64,000 nt of DNA from Porpolomopsis calyptriformis (Eukaryota; Basidiomycota; Agaricomycetes; Agaricales; Hygrophoraceae), in NCBI GenBank assembly GCA_951640195.1, contig OX621175.1, positions 1 through 64,000 on the forward strand, read 5' to 3'. Shown one piece after another: positions 25,207 through 35,683 of the stretch. The notes under the pieces were generated by a model. It saw only the letters and a program-made list of their open reading frames with translations, made no database searches and was not told the origin of the DNA. Position 1 is the stretch's first letter, and every line of letters starts with the position of its first letter. The position numbers were made by a program, and so were the translations under genes.

Positions 25207-26277
25207 ATGTCAACCACCCCCCGCACACGGGCGATCCTAGATTCATCCCCAATTCCCTTTCCTAAACGCCCTCCAAAGCGTTCAGCATCATTAGCGTCTC
25301 TTCCGACTCCACCGCGCACTCGCCATAAATGTACTCGCGCGACGAAATCAGAGAAGGACACCGAGAGCGAATCAGATGGTTGGAGTGATCACGGCTACCT
25401 GGATGGCGAAAGGTTGTTGCTGGGCAACAAAAAGAGGAAAATGGTGAACCGGCTGGAGACTGTTGAGGAAGAGGAGAACTCGTTCTGGATGGGCTTGGCC
25501 CAGACCAAGCCCGAGAAGAAAGCCGATTCCTCACCTGCGAAATCCGTTTCCCCGGCTCCTTTGCTGTACCGCAAGGCAGCCCTCAAGGCCAAAGGGGTCA
25601 AAGCACCCATGTCCCCTCCTCCTTCACGTCGTCAGCGTACGAAGACGGTGCGCACCCCCCGTCCAGTCACGCCAGAGCCAACGATATCCCGGGTCCGCGA
25701 CGTGTTCGACCCTATACGTGACTCCCCAAGCAATCCGTTCCTGGCGGACCCGTCACTCACACCGGATGGCGCTAGCGTCTCAGAGCCTCGCACCCCTAGT
25801 CCCCACCAGGATATCGCTGAAAAGCCCACAATGACCTATGTCTTGTACGTTTCCTTTGCATCCATGCCAGATCCTATATCTCATTTCTGATGTTACCCCC
25901 ACAGCCGTGGTATGAAAGCCGAATTCGCTAACCCTCTTTACAACCTGTCGCCTTCTGCGAAGGCACGCTCTCGGCTCCCCATCGAGCATCCTGACTATTC
26001 TCCCACCGCTGCGTGCCCACCGAAGTTGCTTTTCCCTGAGGCACACAAACGGCTTCGTCGAAAACCGACACCAACCACTCCCTCACCTCGCCGTCACCGC
26101 AACCGCTCGCCCTCGCCTTCCCCTCGGATCAGTAATGAGAAATTATTGACGAAACGAGGGGTGTTAAAGGAGTTGGCTAAAGCGAAAGCGACAGATGATG
26201 GCAAGAAGGATCTCAAGCCCCCCCCAGTCGCCCTGAGGAAATCGCAACGACTTGCCCAGGCAGCTGTGCGAAGATAG
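25207..26277 (+). CDS. Disordered Ser/Pro/Arg-rich protein, probably nuclear
   Basis: ATG 25207 (MSTTPRTRAILDSSPIPFPK). One intron (GTACGT at about 25850 to CACAG at about 25904) joins TYVF to RGMKAEFANPLYNLSPSAK in frame. The protein is rich in Ser-Pro and Thr-Pro sites (TPPRTR, PTPTTPSPRR, RSPSPSPR) and in basic patches, with no folded domain apparent. The block TYVFRGMKAEFANPLYNL and HPDYSPTAACPPKLLFPEAH is the only part that looks constrained. Many possible CDK sites suggest a cell-cycle or nuclear regulator, but this is inference. It shares a divergent promoter with the isomerase. Confidence 0.65.
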
Positions 26278-27242
26278 CTTTGCGTTCCCCTTTCTTGCCT
26301 TTTTTTTTCGTCTCTTTGTTGATAGATATTGTGCTGCTTTATCCCCAGCCAGCTTCATCTCACTCATTATCTACGCCTTATCTCATCGCCTCTCCAGTCA
26401 TCTCGAACTCTGCCATTCTCTCGATTTACGACTGATAGTGTGCTTCCTCTACCCGTGACACCTGTACTTATGATATCGATATACTCCGTACATACTGCTT
26501 AAACCCAATCATTGAGGCGGCTGTCTCTTTATCAGCCTCAATGCGTGCGATACACCTCCGCTCTCCAGCTTGCCTTTTATCCCTTGAAATTGATGGACCA
26601 AGAGGGAGACAGCACATCGCCTTCTGCAAGCTCTCATCGAGCTCGCGCCTTCTCCAAAAACCAGTTGCTGGGAAATGTGGAATTCCATACGCGGCGACAC
26701 GTTGCTTCACTCCTCAGTTTCAAACGGAAACGGTGAACCGTCATATCTGCCGTGGGGCTCCGGATCACTGGGCGGCGGTAGTTCACCACGAACTTCAACC
26801 TCATCCACCTCACCGATCTCGGGAGTCGCTGCTCGCCCCATTTAATAATCGCATGTGAGCGAGGGTTCCTCTCTAGCCGCAGCAAACAATTCCTGTGTTC
26901 CATGCGTTGCGGCAAAAGACCTCAAGACAACAGCCAAGTCTCAGGGGCGTTGAAGAGATCGAGGAATTGTTATTATCTACAGTCACCAATCAGATCTGGC
27001 GCGTTTTCACAAGCCGGTTGAGGATTCATCGAGATAACCATCTGCTGTAGGTACTGAGTGAAATGCAGCCCTACACACTGTCCGTCCACTATCTTCTGCT
27101 GTTGCTCCCATCCTCCATTCACTCAGAGGTGACATCTAATCCCGTCGGATGTGTTTGAGTGGATGGAGAATGGGATGATATACTGTTCTCCGTTCACTCA
27201 AAGGTGGACATCCAATCCTCAATTTGACCGACTTGCCGACTC
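26278..27242. other. Gene-poor stretch with short direct repeats
   Basis: No gene is supported here. Two related segments, TTCACTCAGAGGTGACATC near 27118 and TTCACTCAAAGGTGGACATC near 27195, form an imperfect direct repeat about 75 bases apart. A Ser/Thr-rich open stretch around 26740-26850 is not assignable. Confidence 0.45.
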
Positions 27243-27541
27243 TTGCAACAGCTTCCGCCAATCCTTCCAATTGAAAACCCTATCCGAGGGTTTGGTTCTG
27301 CCATCGCATCGCAGATGCAAGTGGCTCAAACAAACTTCTTTACACTATTCCTCAATGCAACCGTCTTCCAGCTTATGGAGTGGTTTTACAGCATCACAAC
27401 TGTAAAATCTGCTGCCGATCTTGATTGGCTCATCCACAATGTTCTGCTTGCTGATGATTTCAATGTTGATGACCTTCAAGGATTTAGTACTGCACGATAT
27501 TATGTAACTCAACTCTGTAACTTCGACTCTATCTTTACCTC
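27243..27541 (+). pseudogene. Relic of a transposon-like ORF (possibly Plavaka-type)
   Basis: A frame reads QLMEWFYSITTVKSAADLDW then LIHNVLLADDFNVDDLQGF and STARYYV before running into the Crinkler gene in another frame. This short segment recalls the conserved WFY...K...LD.LVH.V.LA.DF..ED..GFS block of basidiomycete Plavaka/KDZ-group transposon proteins. The rest of such a protein is absent. It lies directly upstream of the Crinkler start at 27542, so the Crinkler gene may have been captured next to element remains. Confidence 0.35.
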
Positions 27542-29629
27542 ATGCTTGAACTCTGCTGCTTGCGTCTTGGTGATCCCCCTGAGAGAGCCTTCCTTGTCGA
27601 GATTGATGGGGAGAAGACTGTCAGTTATTTCAGAAAAACGATCAAGGAAGAAAACAAACATGCATTCGCCCACCTTGATGCTCCCTCACTCAAGCTTTCT
27701 CTGGTGAGCGGTCTTGACTTTGGCTGGTTCCAGGCTTATGGTCGCCCGACAGGTATCCATCCCTTACGGCGATATCAAGGCGCCAATACAAGATCTGACG
27801 CAATTCAAGGCTCAGCCAATGCTTCCTCCTTTCAGGCTGAATCAGCTCTTTCCGGAACCTCCCAAGTATCTCCACATCCATGTTCTTGTGCAGGCGGACG
27901 CTATGGTTGAATCCCGTACTTTTTTCTATTCCTTCCCATTTTTCATGATCACTGATTTTCAACCTAATTGTGTTATTTTTCCTGTGTATTTTCCATCATT
28001 GGGCCTGTGATTCACTTTCCAACCCCAACGTTCCCTTCCGGACTCGCATCATCTATCTCTGTAGAGCGACCATCAAAACGGATCCGAATGGATGATAGCT
28101 TAGTCGATGTGTCAGAGGAGTTGTTAAAAAAATGGAACGTTCCACACCAGAGCGTTCTGGATATCAAATATTTGAAGGGTTACCTGGATGCGCCTCTCGA
28201 TCCCGAAGAGAAAATTCCCATCTCTGGCGTAGAGTGGCAGGCCCTCCTAGTAGAAAACTCCACTCTCCGTATGGACAAGTGCTTTCCGAAAGACCTTGAA
28301 ATTCTGTTCACGAAGAGCGAAAATGAGGTCGCCCGTGTCATTTGGTATTCTTTGCTTAACGCCATTGTCCGCCGTCCACCCGAATCCTCAGGTACTGAGG
28401 ATTCATTCCATTCATTCTGGGATGACAATATTCTGCGCACTCTTCTTATATGTCTCGATGAACCTCGGTCGATTCGCAACAGCAATAAGGGGTCAAATAC
28501 TGGATCGATGAGGCCCGATGTTGGCCTCTTCTTGGGGTCAAGGTGTCTATTCCGAGGCGAGGAAAAAAAGCCGACGTTTATGGGTAAGCATCCTCGTCAG
28601 GAGCTAATTGATAACGCTCGTTGGGTCTATGACCCCGCTCCTTACGTTCTTGGTGGGTAATTCTTTCCAAGCTGAATGTGTTATTGACCCTTTACATTCA
28701 GGTTATTACGCCGCAGGTTCCACGGTCACTATCGTAGCTATTCAGTCACTTGCGGATGCACGAGGGGAAAAAAAGATCACCCTAAAGGACATTATCCATG
28801 CTGATCTGTCACGGAGACAAGAGCGTATCAGACATGCAGCGAGGATGATCAGACTGGTCAAGATTCTCCGTGCGCTAGAGCTCGTTATCGAATGCGACGT
28901 TGATGCAGATATGTTCATAGTCAATCTGTGAGCATCTTTCGTCTAAACATGCATCAGATCTGACCTTGAATCAGAGATGATGGCAAATCAATTGAATATC
29001 TTGCCAACGCGATACGCAAGACCTATCCACTGCAAGATCAAAGCCGTTTCTCCTCTCTTGTAACCATATACAACCATCTCAAGACAAAAGGAGTGCCGAA
29101 TGTGGATCAAATGGTGAAGTCTTATAGCAGAGACGGTTTGGTTGTTGAGCTTAAACCTCGGGGCATCGATACGGGTCCGAGGTCATCTGAAGATGTGAAA
29201 AATGCTGTCATGAATGTTCTTGAAGCTCTCAAGGTAATATTTCCGTTGTGTGATTGACTTGGTTAACGTGATCACTAGGTCTTACACACTACTGAGCCTC
29301 AAATCTTCCATCGAGACATCCGTTGGGCAAACGTCATTCAGAGCATGACAAATCCCAATGAATGGTTCCTTATTGACTGGGAAGACGCGGCGGTTGCCCT
29401 GACAAAAGCAGCAACAAATTTGGATGCTAGCAATCACGCGCCCCAGGTATTCCAGGATGGCCATGGTGCAGAGGTTGATCTTTGGGGTGTTGGACGGCTC
29501 ATTACTATCCAACCAATAGCAAATCTTCCCCGGGAGCTGCTTGATTTTGGGGAGAGGATGGAGTGTGGTTATATTGTAACAGCTGAGCAAGGGCTTGAGG
29601 AATTGAAACTCGTGAGGATAGATGAATAG
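27542..29629 (+). CDS. Crinkler-type (CRN-like) protein with C-terminal kinase domain, intact copy B
   Basis: Exons 27542-27703, 27753-27915, 28065-28652 and 28702 onward join in phase. The N-terminus MLELCCLRLGDPPERAFLVE followed by the helix FRKTIKEEN and an IHVLVQ strand is the ubiquitin-like Crinkler header. Next are a basic RPSKRIRMDD segment and a middle domain (RPDVGLFLGSRCLFRGEEKK, DARGEKKITLKD, IRHAARMIRLVKILRAL). After an intron at about 28929-28975 (GTGAGC...TCAG) the frame continues DDGKSIEYLANAIRKTYPLQ. The kinase domain has IFHRDIRWANVI as catalytic loop (HRD-x-R-x-x-N) and WFLIDWEDAAVA as the metal-binding DFG equivalent, then GAEVDLWGVGRLI. Basidiomycete CRN-like proteins are recognised by this header plus a kinase or nuclease; targets are unknown. 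No signal peptide is seen, so an intracellular role is likely. Confidence 0.8.
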
Positions 29630-29874
29630 CTAACAATTCTTCGTGGCTTTGAGACACCCAGCGAGGTAACGAGTGAGGAGGAGCCTACACCTAAACGGGG
29701 TGAAGACTGCTGAAGGGACAAGCTCAGATAGGATGTGAAGAAGAGAAGAAAGTGAACGGCTCGAATATGGCAAAAGCAATAGTAATCACGTTCTAGTAAA
29801 GTATGTACAGAAAACTAACGCAAGTACAACGGTAGCAGTAGCAGAAGGATCTTTCGAGAAGGCATTTATCGAGA

Positions 29875-30891
29875 CTAGAACTTGACTTTGGACACGACGT
29901 TATGGAAGCTCTTGCCTTGGATGCCGGCGATCTCAAGTTCGAGCGCGGTGGGCTGACGGGATCCATCGGCAGCTGCAAAGGTGCCTGCGCCCCAGGGCGA
30001 ACCTATTTGTATGGAATGGATCAGTAAGGGAAAAAAAAAGTAATATGAGCGCAGAAACGCACCTCCGTGCACCTCCGAGAGGTTTGTCAACTGTCCGAAG
30101 CAGTGGGCGTAGCCGAGCGGGACGTAGATGATTCCGTGGTGGGCGAGGGTGCTCATGGCGGCGAGAGCGGTGGATTCCTGTCCTCCGCCAAGACCGCCGG
30201 TGGAGATAAACATGCCTGCGTACTTGCCTGCGAGAGTGCCTTTAGACCAGAGACTGCCGGTGGCGTCCCAGAATGCCTAGTGGTGCGGGGGGGGGGGGGG
30301 TTGATATGGACGGAGGTTGATTTTGGAAGGAGGGTAACGTACCTTCCACTGAGCGGAGAAGTTGCCGTATCGGGTGGGAATGCCGAAGAGGAAGGCGTCA
30401 TAAGTGGCGAGAACATCGTTGGTTATGATGGGGTAGTCGGGCTTGGGTGGGGCGTACATCTTGGCGAGAATGTCGGAGGAGAGTGTTTCGGGGACTCTGT
30501 GAACGGGGAGTGAATAGAATTGTTGGGACAGGGGAGTGTTAGGGATAAACGTACTGATAAATTTTAGCAGATCCGCCGGCGCTCTCAATGCCTGCCTTGA
30601 CACCCTCGGCGACTGAGGGAGTGTTTAGTGCGAGGGTGAGGAAGGGGCAGGGAACGTACGTTTGCCAATGTGTCCGTACATGGTGTAGATAACGATGGCG
30701 ATTTTGGGAGCCATTGTGGATGATATTTCGATTTCTGGGAGGGTTGGAGTGATTTCTGTTGGAGCAGGAGCAGAGGGAGGAGAAGAAGAAGCTGGGGGAG
30801 CGGTAGCAGGGACAGAGGCGGGTTTTATAGCAGGCGTGTTGGTGGTGTTTTGGTCCGCGAAGAGGTGGGATTGATGCCTCGTAAAGCACAT
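29875..30891 (-). CDS. WrbA-type NAD(P)H:quinone oxidoreductase (flavodoxin-like)
   Basis: ATG 30891 starts a 59-residue Ala/Pro/Thr-rich extension ([15 protein letters not shown]...) before the canonical [18 protein letters not shown], so an internal start at 30714 is also possible. Exons then give [78 protein letters not shown] and [11 protein letters not shown], and the last [20 protein letters not shown], ending SKVKF-stop at 29875. The FMN phosphate loop (YTMYGHI), [11 protein letters not shown] and [10 protein letters not shown] loops are typical of the WrbA/Pst2/Ycp4 family of two-electron quinone reductases. Expected cytosolic or membrane-associated. A poly-G run of about 14 bases sits in an intron near 30288. 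Confidence 0.9.
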
Positions 30892-31178
30892 GAGTAAATA
30901 TTGAATATTGAAAGAGCGGACCTTACTTATACGTTCAGGAGAGGGGGTTAGTTACCATATTTGGAGCGAAAGTCTCACTGATTATCGCTCTTTCGGGCAA
31001 CATTTGCCCACAGAGAATTGATGTCGATTATTCATCACCCGAAGGTCGTCCGAGGATTAAATGTAATATCAAATCGTACAGTAACTGGCTGGAAATCTGG
31101 ATTATCAATATTGATAACGTCATACGTAATCGTAACTTGCTGACTCACGGCTACATGTGACTGTATTTCTATACAAAA

Positions 31179-31773
31179 TCAAGCTTGGATTGGAACCGGA
31201 TTGTCAGTGAACACTTGGTTCAAGACAGACACCCTCCTGACATCAAAATAGTCCTTGACTCCAGGGTTTCCTGCAGCTATCACGGCAGCGTCCGGCTTGA
31301 TCCTTGAAATAAATCAGTTTCTAGTCGATTGCTTGGGAGGAAACTTACACGACATTAAGAGCCGAAGTGACTCTATGCTTGACAGCCTCACCGGATATGC
31401 TGCTGTTCTTCGCAATGATAGCGTCAAAGAAGACGCTCACCAAACCAGACTGTGGATTCAGTATCACAACAAGTAACTTTCTCAGTTGCAGCATACGCAC
31501 CTGCTTCGGCAACTCCTGATTATCGGGAACCTCAATCGCAGCATCAAACTTGACGGTCGCTGATCGCTGGTTCAAAGCACTCTGAGACTGAAGTTGCGCT
31601 TTGTAATCGTCGCGAGAAACTGGGCACCCATTCGCGGTGATATTTACATCCTGGGACAAGAACTCGTCAAACACCTCGTTAAAGATGTCCTGCGTGGACG
31701 CTTGGAGGATGGCTGTCACTCGGCCCTCTGTCCACTTGGTGAGGGTCGGGGGGAGGAAGATGTTGGTAGTCAT
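31179..31773 (-). CDS. Small NTF2-like-looking protein, family copy 1
   Basis: Exons 31773-31501, 31449-31349 and 31302-31179 join in phase to 165 residues. Key blocks are LPPTLTKWTEGRV, ILQASTQDIFNEVFDEFLSQ, DVNITANGCPVSRDDYKAQL, SGLVSVFFDAIIAKN, VKHRVTSALNVV and VSVLNQVFTDNPVPIQA. The helix, the F...FLSQDV.IT.NG turn and the late beta strands look like an NTF2/SnoaL-type alpha+beta barrel. That fold is my inference; I know no named function. Three further copies lie at 44852, 49655 and 61060. All four share a promoter with a TATA box and two upstream motifs. This copy is the most diverged of the three intact ones. Confidence 0.7.
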
Positions 31774-32078
31774 GATGTTATAGGGACGATTGAAAGTTTT
31801 CGAGTGGGCAACCCATTCGATGGTCTTATATCCTCTTCGAGTCCGGGAGTCTGATAATTCCGTTAATCAAGTATGTGAAAAAGTCGTTGTGTCTCACCGG
31901 GGCTCAGATGAACCGATCAAGTTTGATGCCTTTTTCGTCTGTCTATTCTCTCCGTTCCGTTTTCCGCCTTGAGGGCATATGTTTGGGTCGAAAATTACTT
32001 TATAGTTAGTATAAACGCACGAAGAAAGGGAGTAAATGTACCGGATTCGGTATCAAGCTCCTCTTTCCATCGTCAAAT
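31774..32078. promoter_or_regulatory. Divergent promoter; shared NTF2-like family motifs
   Basis: On the minus strand, upstream of copy 1: a CCGGTGAGACACAACGAC block (31883-31900), GGAATTATC (about 31854-31862), then CTCGAAGAGGATATAAG (about 31825-31841) as TATA region. The same three elements in the same order precede copies 2, 3 and 4. Confidence 0.6.
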
Positions 32079-32743
32079 ATGCCGTGGTCCGAGGGCGTCA
32101 TCGAGCAGTTTGAAATCCTCGACCTTTACACCACTGAAGAGAGCGACTTCTATGGGCCATTCAACTCTCTTCTTGTCGAGCTATTTCCCAGCTCAGAACA
32201 CTACCAAGTCTCCCCACAATTCAAGCGCATTGATGGATCACTTGATTTCACCGTCCAGTTCATTGTCCATCGTCGTCGCATTCCAGTTTTCTTCCTGGAG
32301 GTCAAGACATTCCGTTCGCTTACGCTGCTTTCCGCCCGCGATAGCGCAGATGATCAAATGCGCCAGAGGTTCCGCGAATTGGCTTCGGGCACGATCCAGA
32401 CAGCAACCCTCTATGGCCTCAGCGCTTTCGGCCCTCAATTTTGTGTTTATGCGTTCGAATCAGCCACTCGAAGCATCGATCCGCCCGCAATCGCTCGTGA
32501 CTTGGTCGTGGTCAACGACATAGCTGTTGGAAGTCGCGCAATCCGTAGTGTACATTTTGTATTAGTAATCAGTGTGGTATCATCAACGAGTCGTCCACCA
32601 CCACGCCGGCAGGCAAGGTAGCCCGTCAAACATCAACAATAGCGCCCGAAGCCCGATGGGCATACAATTTACTCGAACAAGGAGGGGAGGCAAAATTTCG
32701 AGAGGTTGTGAACGCGGTCAAGGGAATGACAGCTGGATTGTGA
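32079..32743 (+). CDS. Protein with PD-(D/E)XK-like motif, function unknown
   Basis: ATG 32079 (MPWSEGVIEQFEILDLYTTE). The central part has a beta strand with GSLDFTVQFIV, then RRRIPVFFLEVKTFRS: an Asp followed some 20 residues later by E-x-K at the end of a hydrophobic strand, the layout of a restriction-endonuclease-like PD-(D/E)XK core. Helices DDQMRQRFRELASG and the strand GPQFCVYAFE follow. The conserved C-terminal WAYNLLEQGGEAKFREVVNA block is in a different frame, so an intron between about 32524 and 32570 is needed. The best donor (GTTGGA) is weak, so a frameshift is possible. Similar basidiomycete proteins sit near Crinkler and mobile genes. Nuclease activity is not proven. Confidence 0.5.
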
Positions 32744-32762
32744 AAATGTTTCCAATCATATA

Positions 32763-32786
32763 CAGTACAATATCTCATAATGCATA
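32763..32786 (+). repeat. Left TIR of the pogo-like element
   Basis: This 24-base terminal repeat is identical in inverted orientation to the right end. Confidence 0.9.
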
Positions 32787-32999
32787 ACCTATTAATGCAT
32801 AAATCTTATAATGCATAGCCTTTGGCTAGGAACCAACATGGGGTGCAGGAGAAATGCACATCATATGCATAATGCATAATGCATAGGCATAAGGTACAAA
32901 TTATGCATTATGAGATAGGTGGACCAGCCGTCTGCGGCATGGAATAAACATAGCTTGGGCTATAAATGAAGCACATGGTGAGGCAAAACAAATTCCCCT

Positions 33000-35101
33000 A
33001 TGCCTGAACACACACGCAAGCCTTGCGAAAAACCTGCCCCATACTTGCGCAAACCTGGACCCAAGGCAAAACGGGTGCAGGATGCACCCCAAACCTCAGT
33101 GAAACCCATAACAACCAAAATGCAAGATAACCTCACCCTTCATGACTGGATAACTGTCCTCAGTTTCATCGATAACCATCCAGCGATGAGCCAGAAGGCT
33201 ATCGTTGAGCACTTTAGGTCTAAATCTGATGGTGCCCTAGTCTTCACACAATCATCCCTATCACGCAAACTCAAGAGCCGAGAAGAGCTTGATGCTCGGG
33301 TCCAGTCTAATCCAACAGTGCTCTCATCAAAACACCCTCGTGTTGTGACACGGCCTGATGTGGAAAGAGCCCTAGTCCTTTGGATGAGGTCTATGGAAGG
33401 GAAGGGGGAGATAGTGAATGGCCCAATGCTGGTTAAAAAGAGGAAGTGGTTTGAGAAGGAGTTGAATGTGCCGAAAGAAGAATGTATGATTGCTGATAGC
33501 TGGGTAGCTTCCTTCTGTAAAACGTGAGTGCTAAAATTCACCAAGGATATTCATAGGATTGATTGAACACACAATCACAGGTATAAGATCAAGGAATACA
33601 GGCGGCATGGTGAGGCGGGGTCAGTTGATCTCACTGCTGTTGAGGATGAGCAAAAGCGCATGAGAGAAATTCTTGCGCCATTTTCTAAAAGAAACCGATG
33701 GAATTTTGATGAATCAGGCCTGTTCGCATTTGCACCTCCTGACCGTGGCCTATCAGCAAAACAGATGAGCAGGAAGAAGAGAAGCAAATTCCGAATCACT
33801 GTTGGCTTAGCCTGTAATGCCGATGGTAGCGAGAGGATGCCATTGATTTTTATTGGAAAATCCAAGCAGCCACGATGTTTCAAGAAGACCCCTGCTGATT
33901 ATGGGTTTTATTATCGGAACAACAAGAAGGCTTGGATGACAGCAGAATTGTTTGAGGAGTGAGTGTCGCAATGTTTGCGTGCTTGATAAATATCTTACTA
34001 GAAATAAACAGATGGGTTAAAGCATTTGATTTGAAGATGCATGAGCAGAACCGCAAAGTGTGCTTAACAGTGGACAACTTCTCGGGGCATACGTTTGCCT
34101 ATCAGCCCACCAATATTCAGCTCAAGTTCTTCAGCCCCAATTTAATGTTGTTTATTCAACTATTGGATGCTGGGATTATTCGGTGCTTCAAAGCACATTA
34201 CTGAAAGGCTTTCTGCCACCATGCTCTTGATCTTGATGATGCTGGCGAGCAAGATATCTACAAAATTAATCTACTGGAAGCAATGCTGATGGCGAAAGAA
34301 GCCTGGCAAGCTATCAGCACTGCAACCATTGAGCATTGCTGGGACCACACCAGTATACAGCGAGCACCACTCACCCTACGAATCCCTGCAATTACTCTCC
34401 AGTCAAATACTAGGGACACCAGTGCCACTTGGGACATCATCCGAACCTTTGCAAGCACTGATATGTCATTACCGTGTGCTGAAGAAGCATTACAAGTATG
34501 TTTGGGGGATCAATATGTGGACGGCGAGTGGAGACCTGCCCTTGCTGCAGTAATGGCAGCAGAGGATAACATCAAGATCGCGCTTCATGCCATAGAAAAA
34601 CTGGAATACGCCTCAAACCAGAATGGTACATCTACGCTTTCAAATTCCCTACCTCTTGCAATAATCCCCCAGGGTGAAGACCTGGAGAAAGACCTCATGG
34701 AATGTGTTAACGAACTGAAGAGGCGGAACCGCATTTTCGGACCCATTCCCACTCTCGAAAACTTGGTCAATCCAACTGAAGAACAAGAGATCAGTGATTC
34801 ACCTTACCTATTTGAAGAAGACCAGGAGATTATTGCTCAAGTCAAACTTGAACAAGCTATCTAATGTGGAGAGGTGATTGAGGTTGACTCGGATGACAGC
34901 AATAACGATGCGATGGACTTGATGAGTGTCGTTGAGATGATAGGTTTGTGTGAGAAGTTGGAGAAGGCAAGCCTCAACAGTGGAGCTGAGTGCTCCCTGG
35001 AGGTATCATGCACCCTGCGCCAGTTCAGAGCTCAGCTCTCACAAATGGAATTCCGTAGTGCGAAGCAAACCACGTTGACTAGTTTGTGGGGTCGGGGATA
35101 G
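33000..35101 (+). pseudogene. pogo/Fot1-type DDE transposase, inactivated by stop codons
   Basis: ATG 33000 starts a protein with Pro/Lys-rich N-terminus, a Tc5/CENP-B-like helix-turn-helix region (LTLHDWITVLSFIDNHPAMS, RVVTRPDVERALVLWMRSME, IADSWVASFCKTYKIKEYRR) and a DDE domain. The catalytic triad blocks are WNFDESGLFAFAP, KVCLTVDNFSGH and LLDAGIIRCFKAHY. Introns at about 33523-33580 and 33961-34011 are clean. After AHY the frame meets TGA at 34202-34204, where an Arg codon is expected (CGA to TGA would do it), then continues KAFCHHALDLDDAGEQDIYK. A second in-frame stop (TAA, 34862-34864) precedes the acidic C-terminal region. The element is therefore non-autonomous as it stands, unless the stops are read through. 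Confidence 0.85.
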
Positions 35102-35206
35102 CAAACTTACGAATTTCATGTCACACTTTTGGCAGGCGTCACAAATGTGACACATCTCTTATCGCATAAATCTCATAATGCATTGGTGAATGACGGGAAC
35201 CAACAC

Positions 35207-35230
35207 TATGCATTATGAGATATTGTACTG
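35207..35230 (-). repeat. Right TIR of the pogo-like element
   Basis: This 24-base terminal repeat is the exact reverse complement of the left end. Confidence 0.9.
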
Positions 35231-35454
35231 TACAACCCTCCCGCTGCTAGGCTTAAATCCTGCACACTGGTGTAACGACCCGGTACCTACATCCCCCTGT
35301 TCCTACACCCTCGTGGTGCTCGAGCTCTTGGCTTCTCGTTTATGGACTCTGTATTATGTGGTCTACTTACTGGTATAAATACGAGGCTCCGTGGTTTGTA
35401 GACCTCGGCAAATTTTATCTTGTGAAACCTGTTTATCGACTTTCCATGAGCTTC

Positions 35455-35640
35455 ACTCTCAATACTCTTACCTCGTGCAGAGCCTGCAAACAACTCTTCG
35501 AATAGTGGACAACGACTGATGAGTGAAGCAGAAGACATCTCAAAATGAAGTGGACGTCAAAAAGCTTTCACAGCAGATCAAAGATATCAATCGACTCCTG
35601 CAAGAATGGAGGAACACTTTCTTCAGTGCACTTCCAAGTA
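35455..35640 (+). pseudogene. Relic of NWD N-terminal exon
   Basis: Bases around 35480-35515 (GCAAACAACTCTTCGAATAG and on) are nearly identical to the first exon of the intact NWD gene at about 39669-39703. After an internal deletion the match resumes at GAGTGAAGCAGAAGACATCT and follows the second exon (39815-39930) with several changes. It is a truncated duplicate of the NWD 5' end between the transposon and the RING gene. Confidence 0.7.
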
Positions 35641-35683
35641 AAACAAAGATGAGCACATTAATATAATATACCGCGAAGCACAA

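Larger units (their letters stand above)
32763..35230 (+). mobile_element. pogo/Fot1-like DNA transposon with perfect TIRs and TA target duplication
   Basis: The element is 2468 bases long. Terminal inverted repeats of 24 bases are identical at 32763-32786 and 35207-35230 (reverse complement) and begin CAGTACAATATCTCATAATG. A TA dinucleotide flanks each end (32761-32762 and 35231-35232), the target duplication of Tc1/mariner/pogo elements. Subterminal DNA on the left (32787-32925) carries several further copies of ATAATGCATA in both orientations, likely transposase binding sites; a smaller set is on the right (35165-35206). Perfect TIRs suggest fairly recent insertion, but the transposase is interrupted by stop codons. 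Confidence 0.9.
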
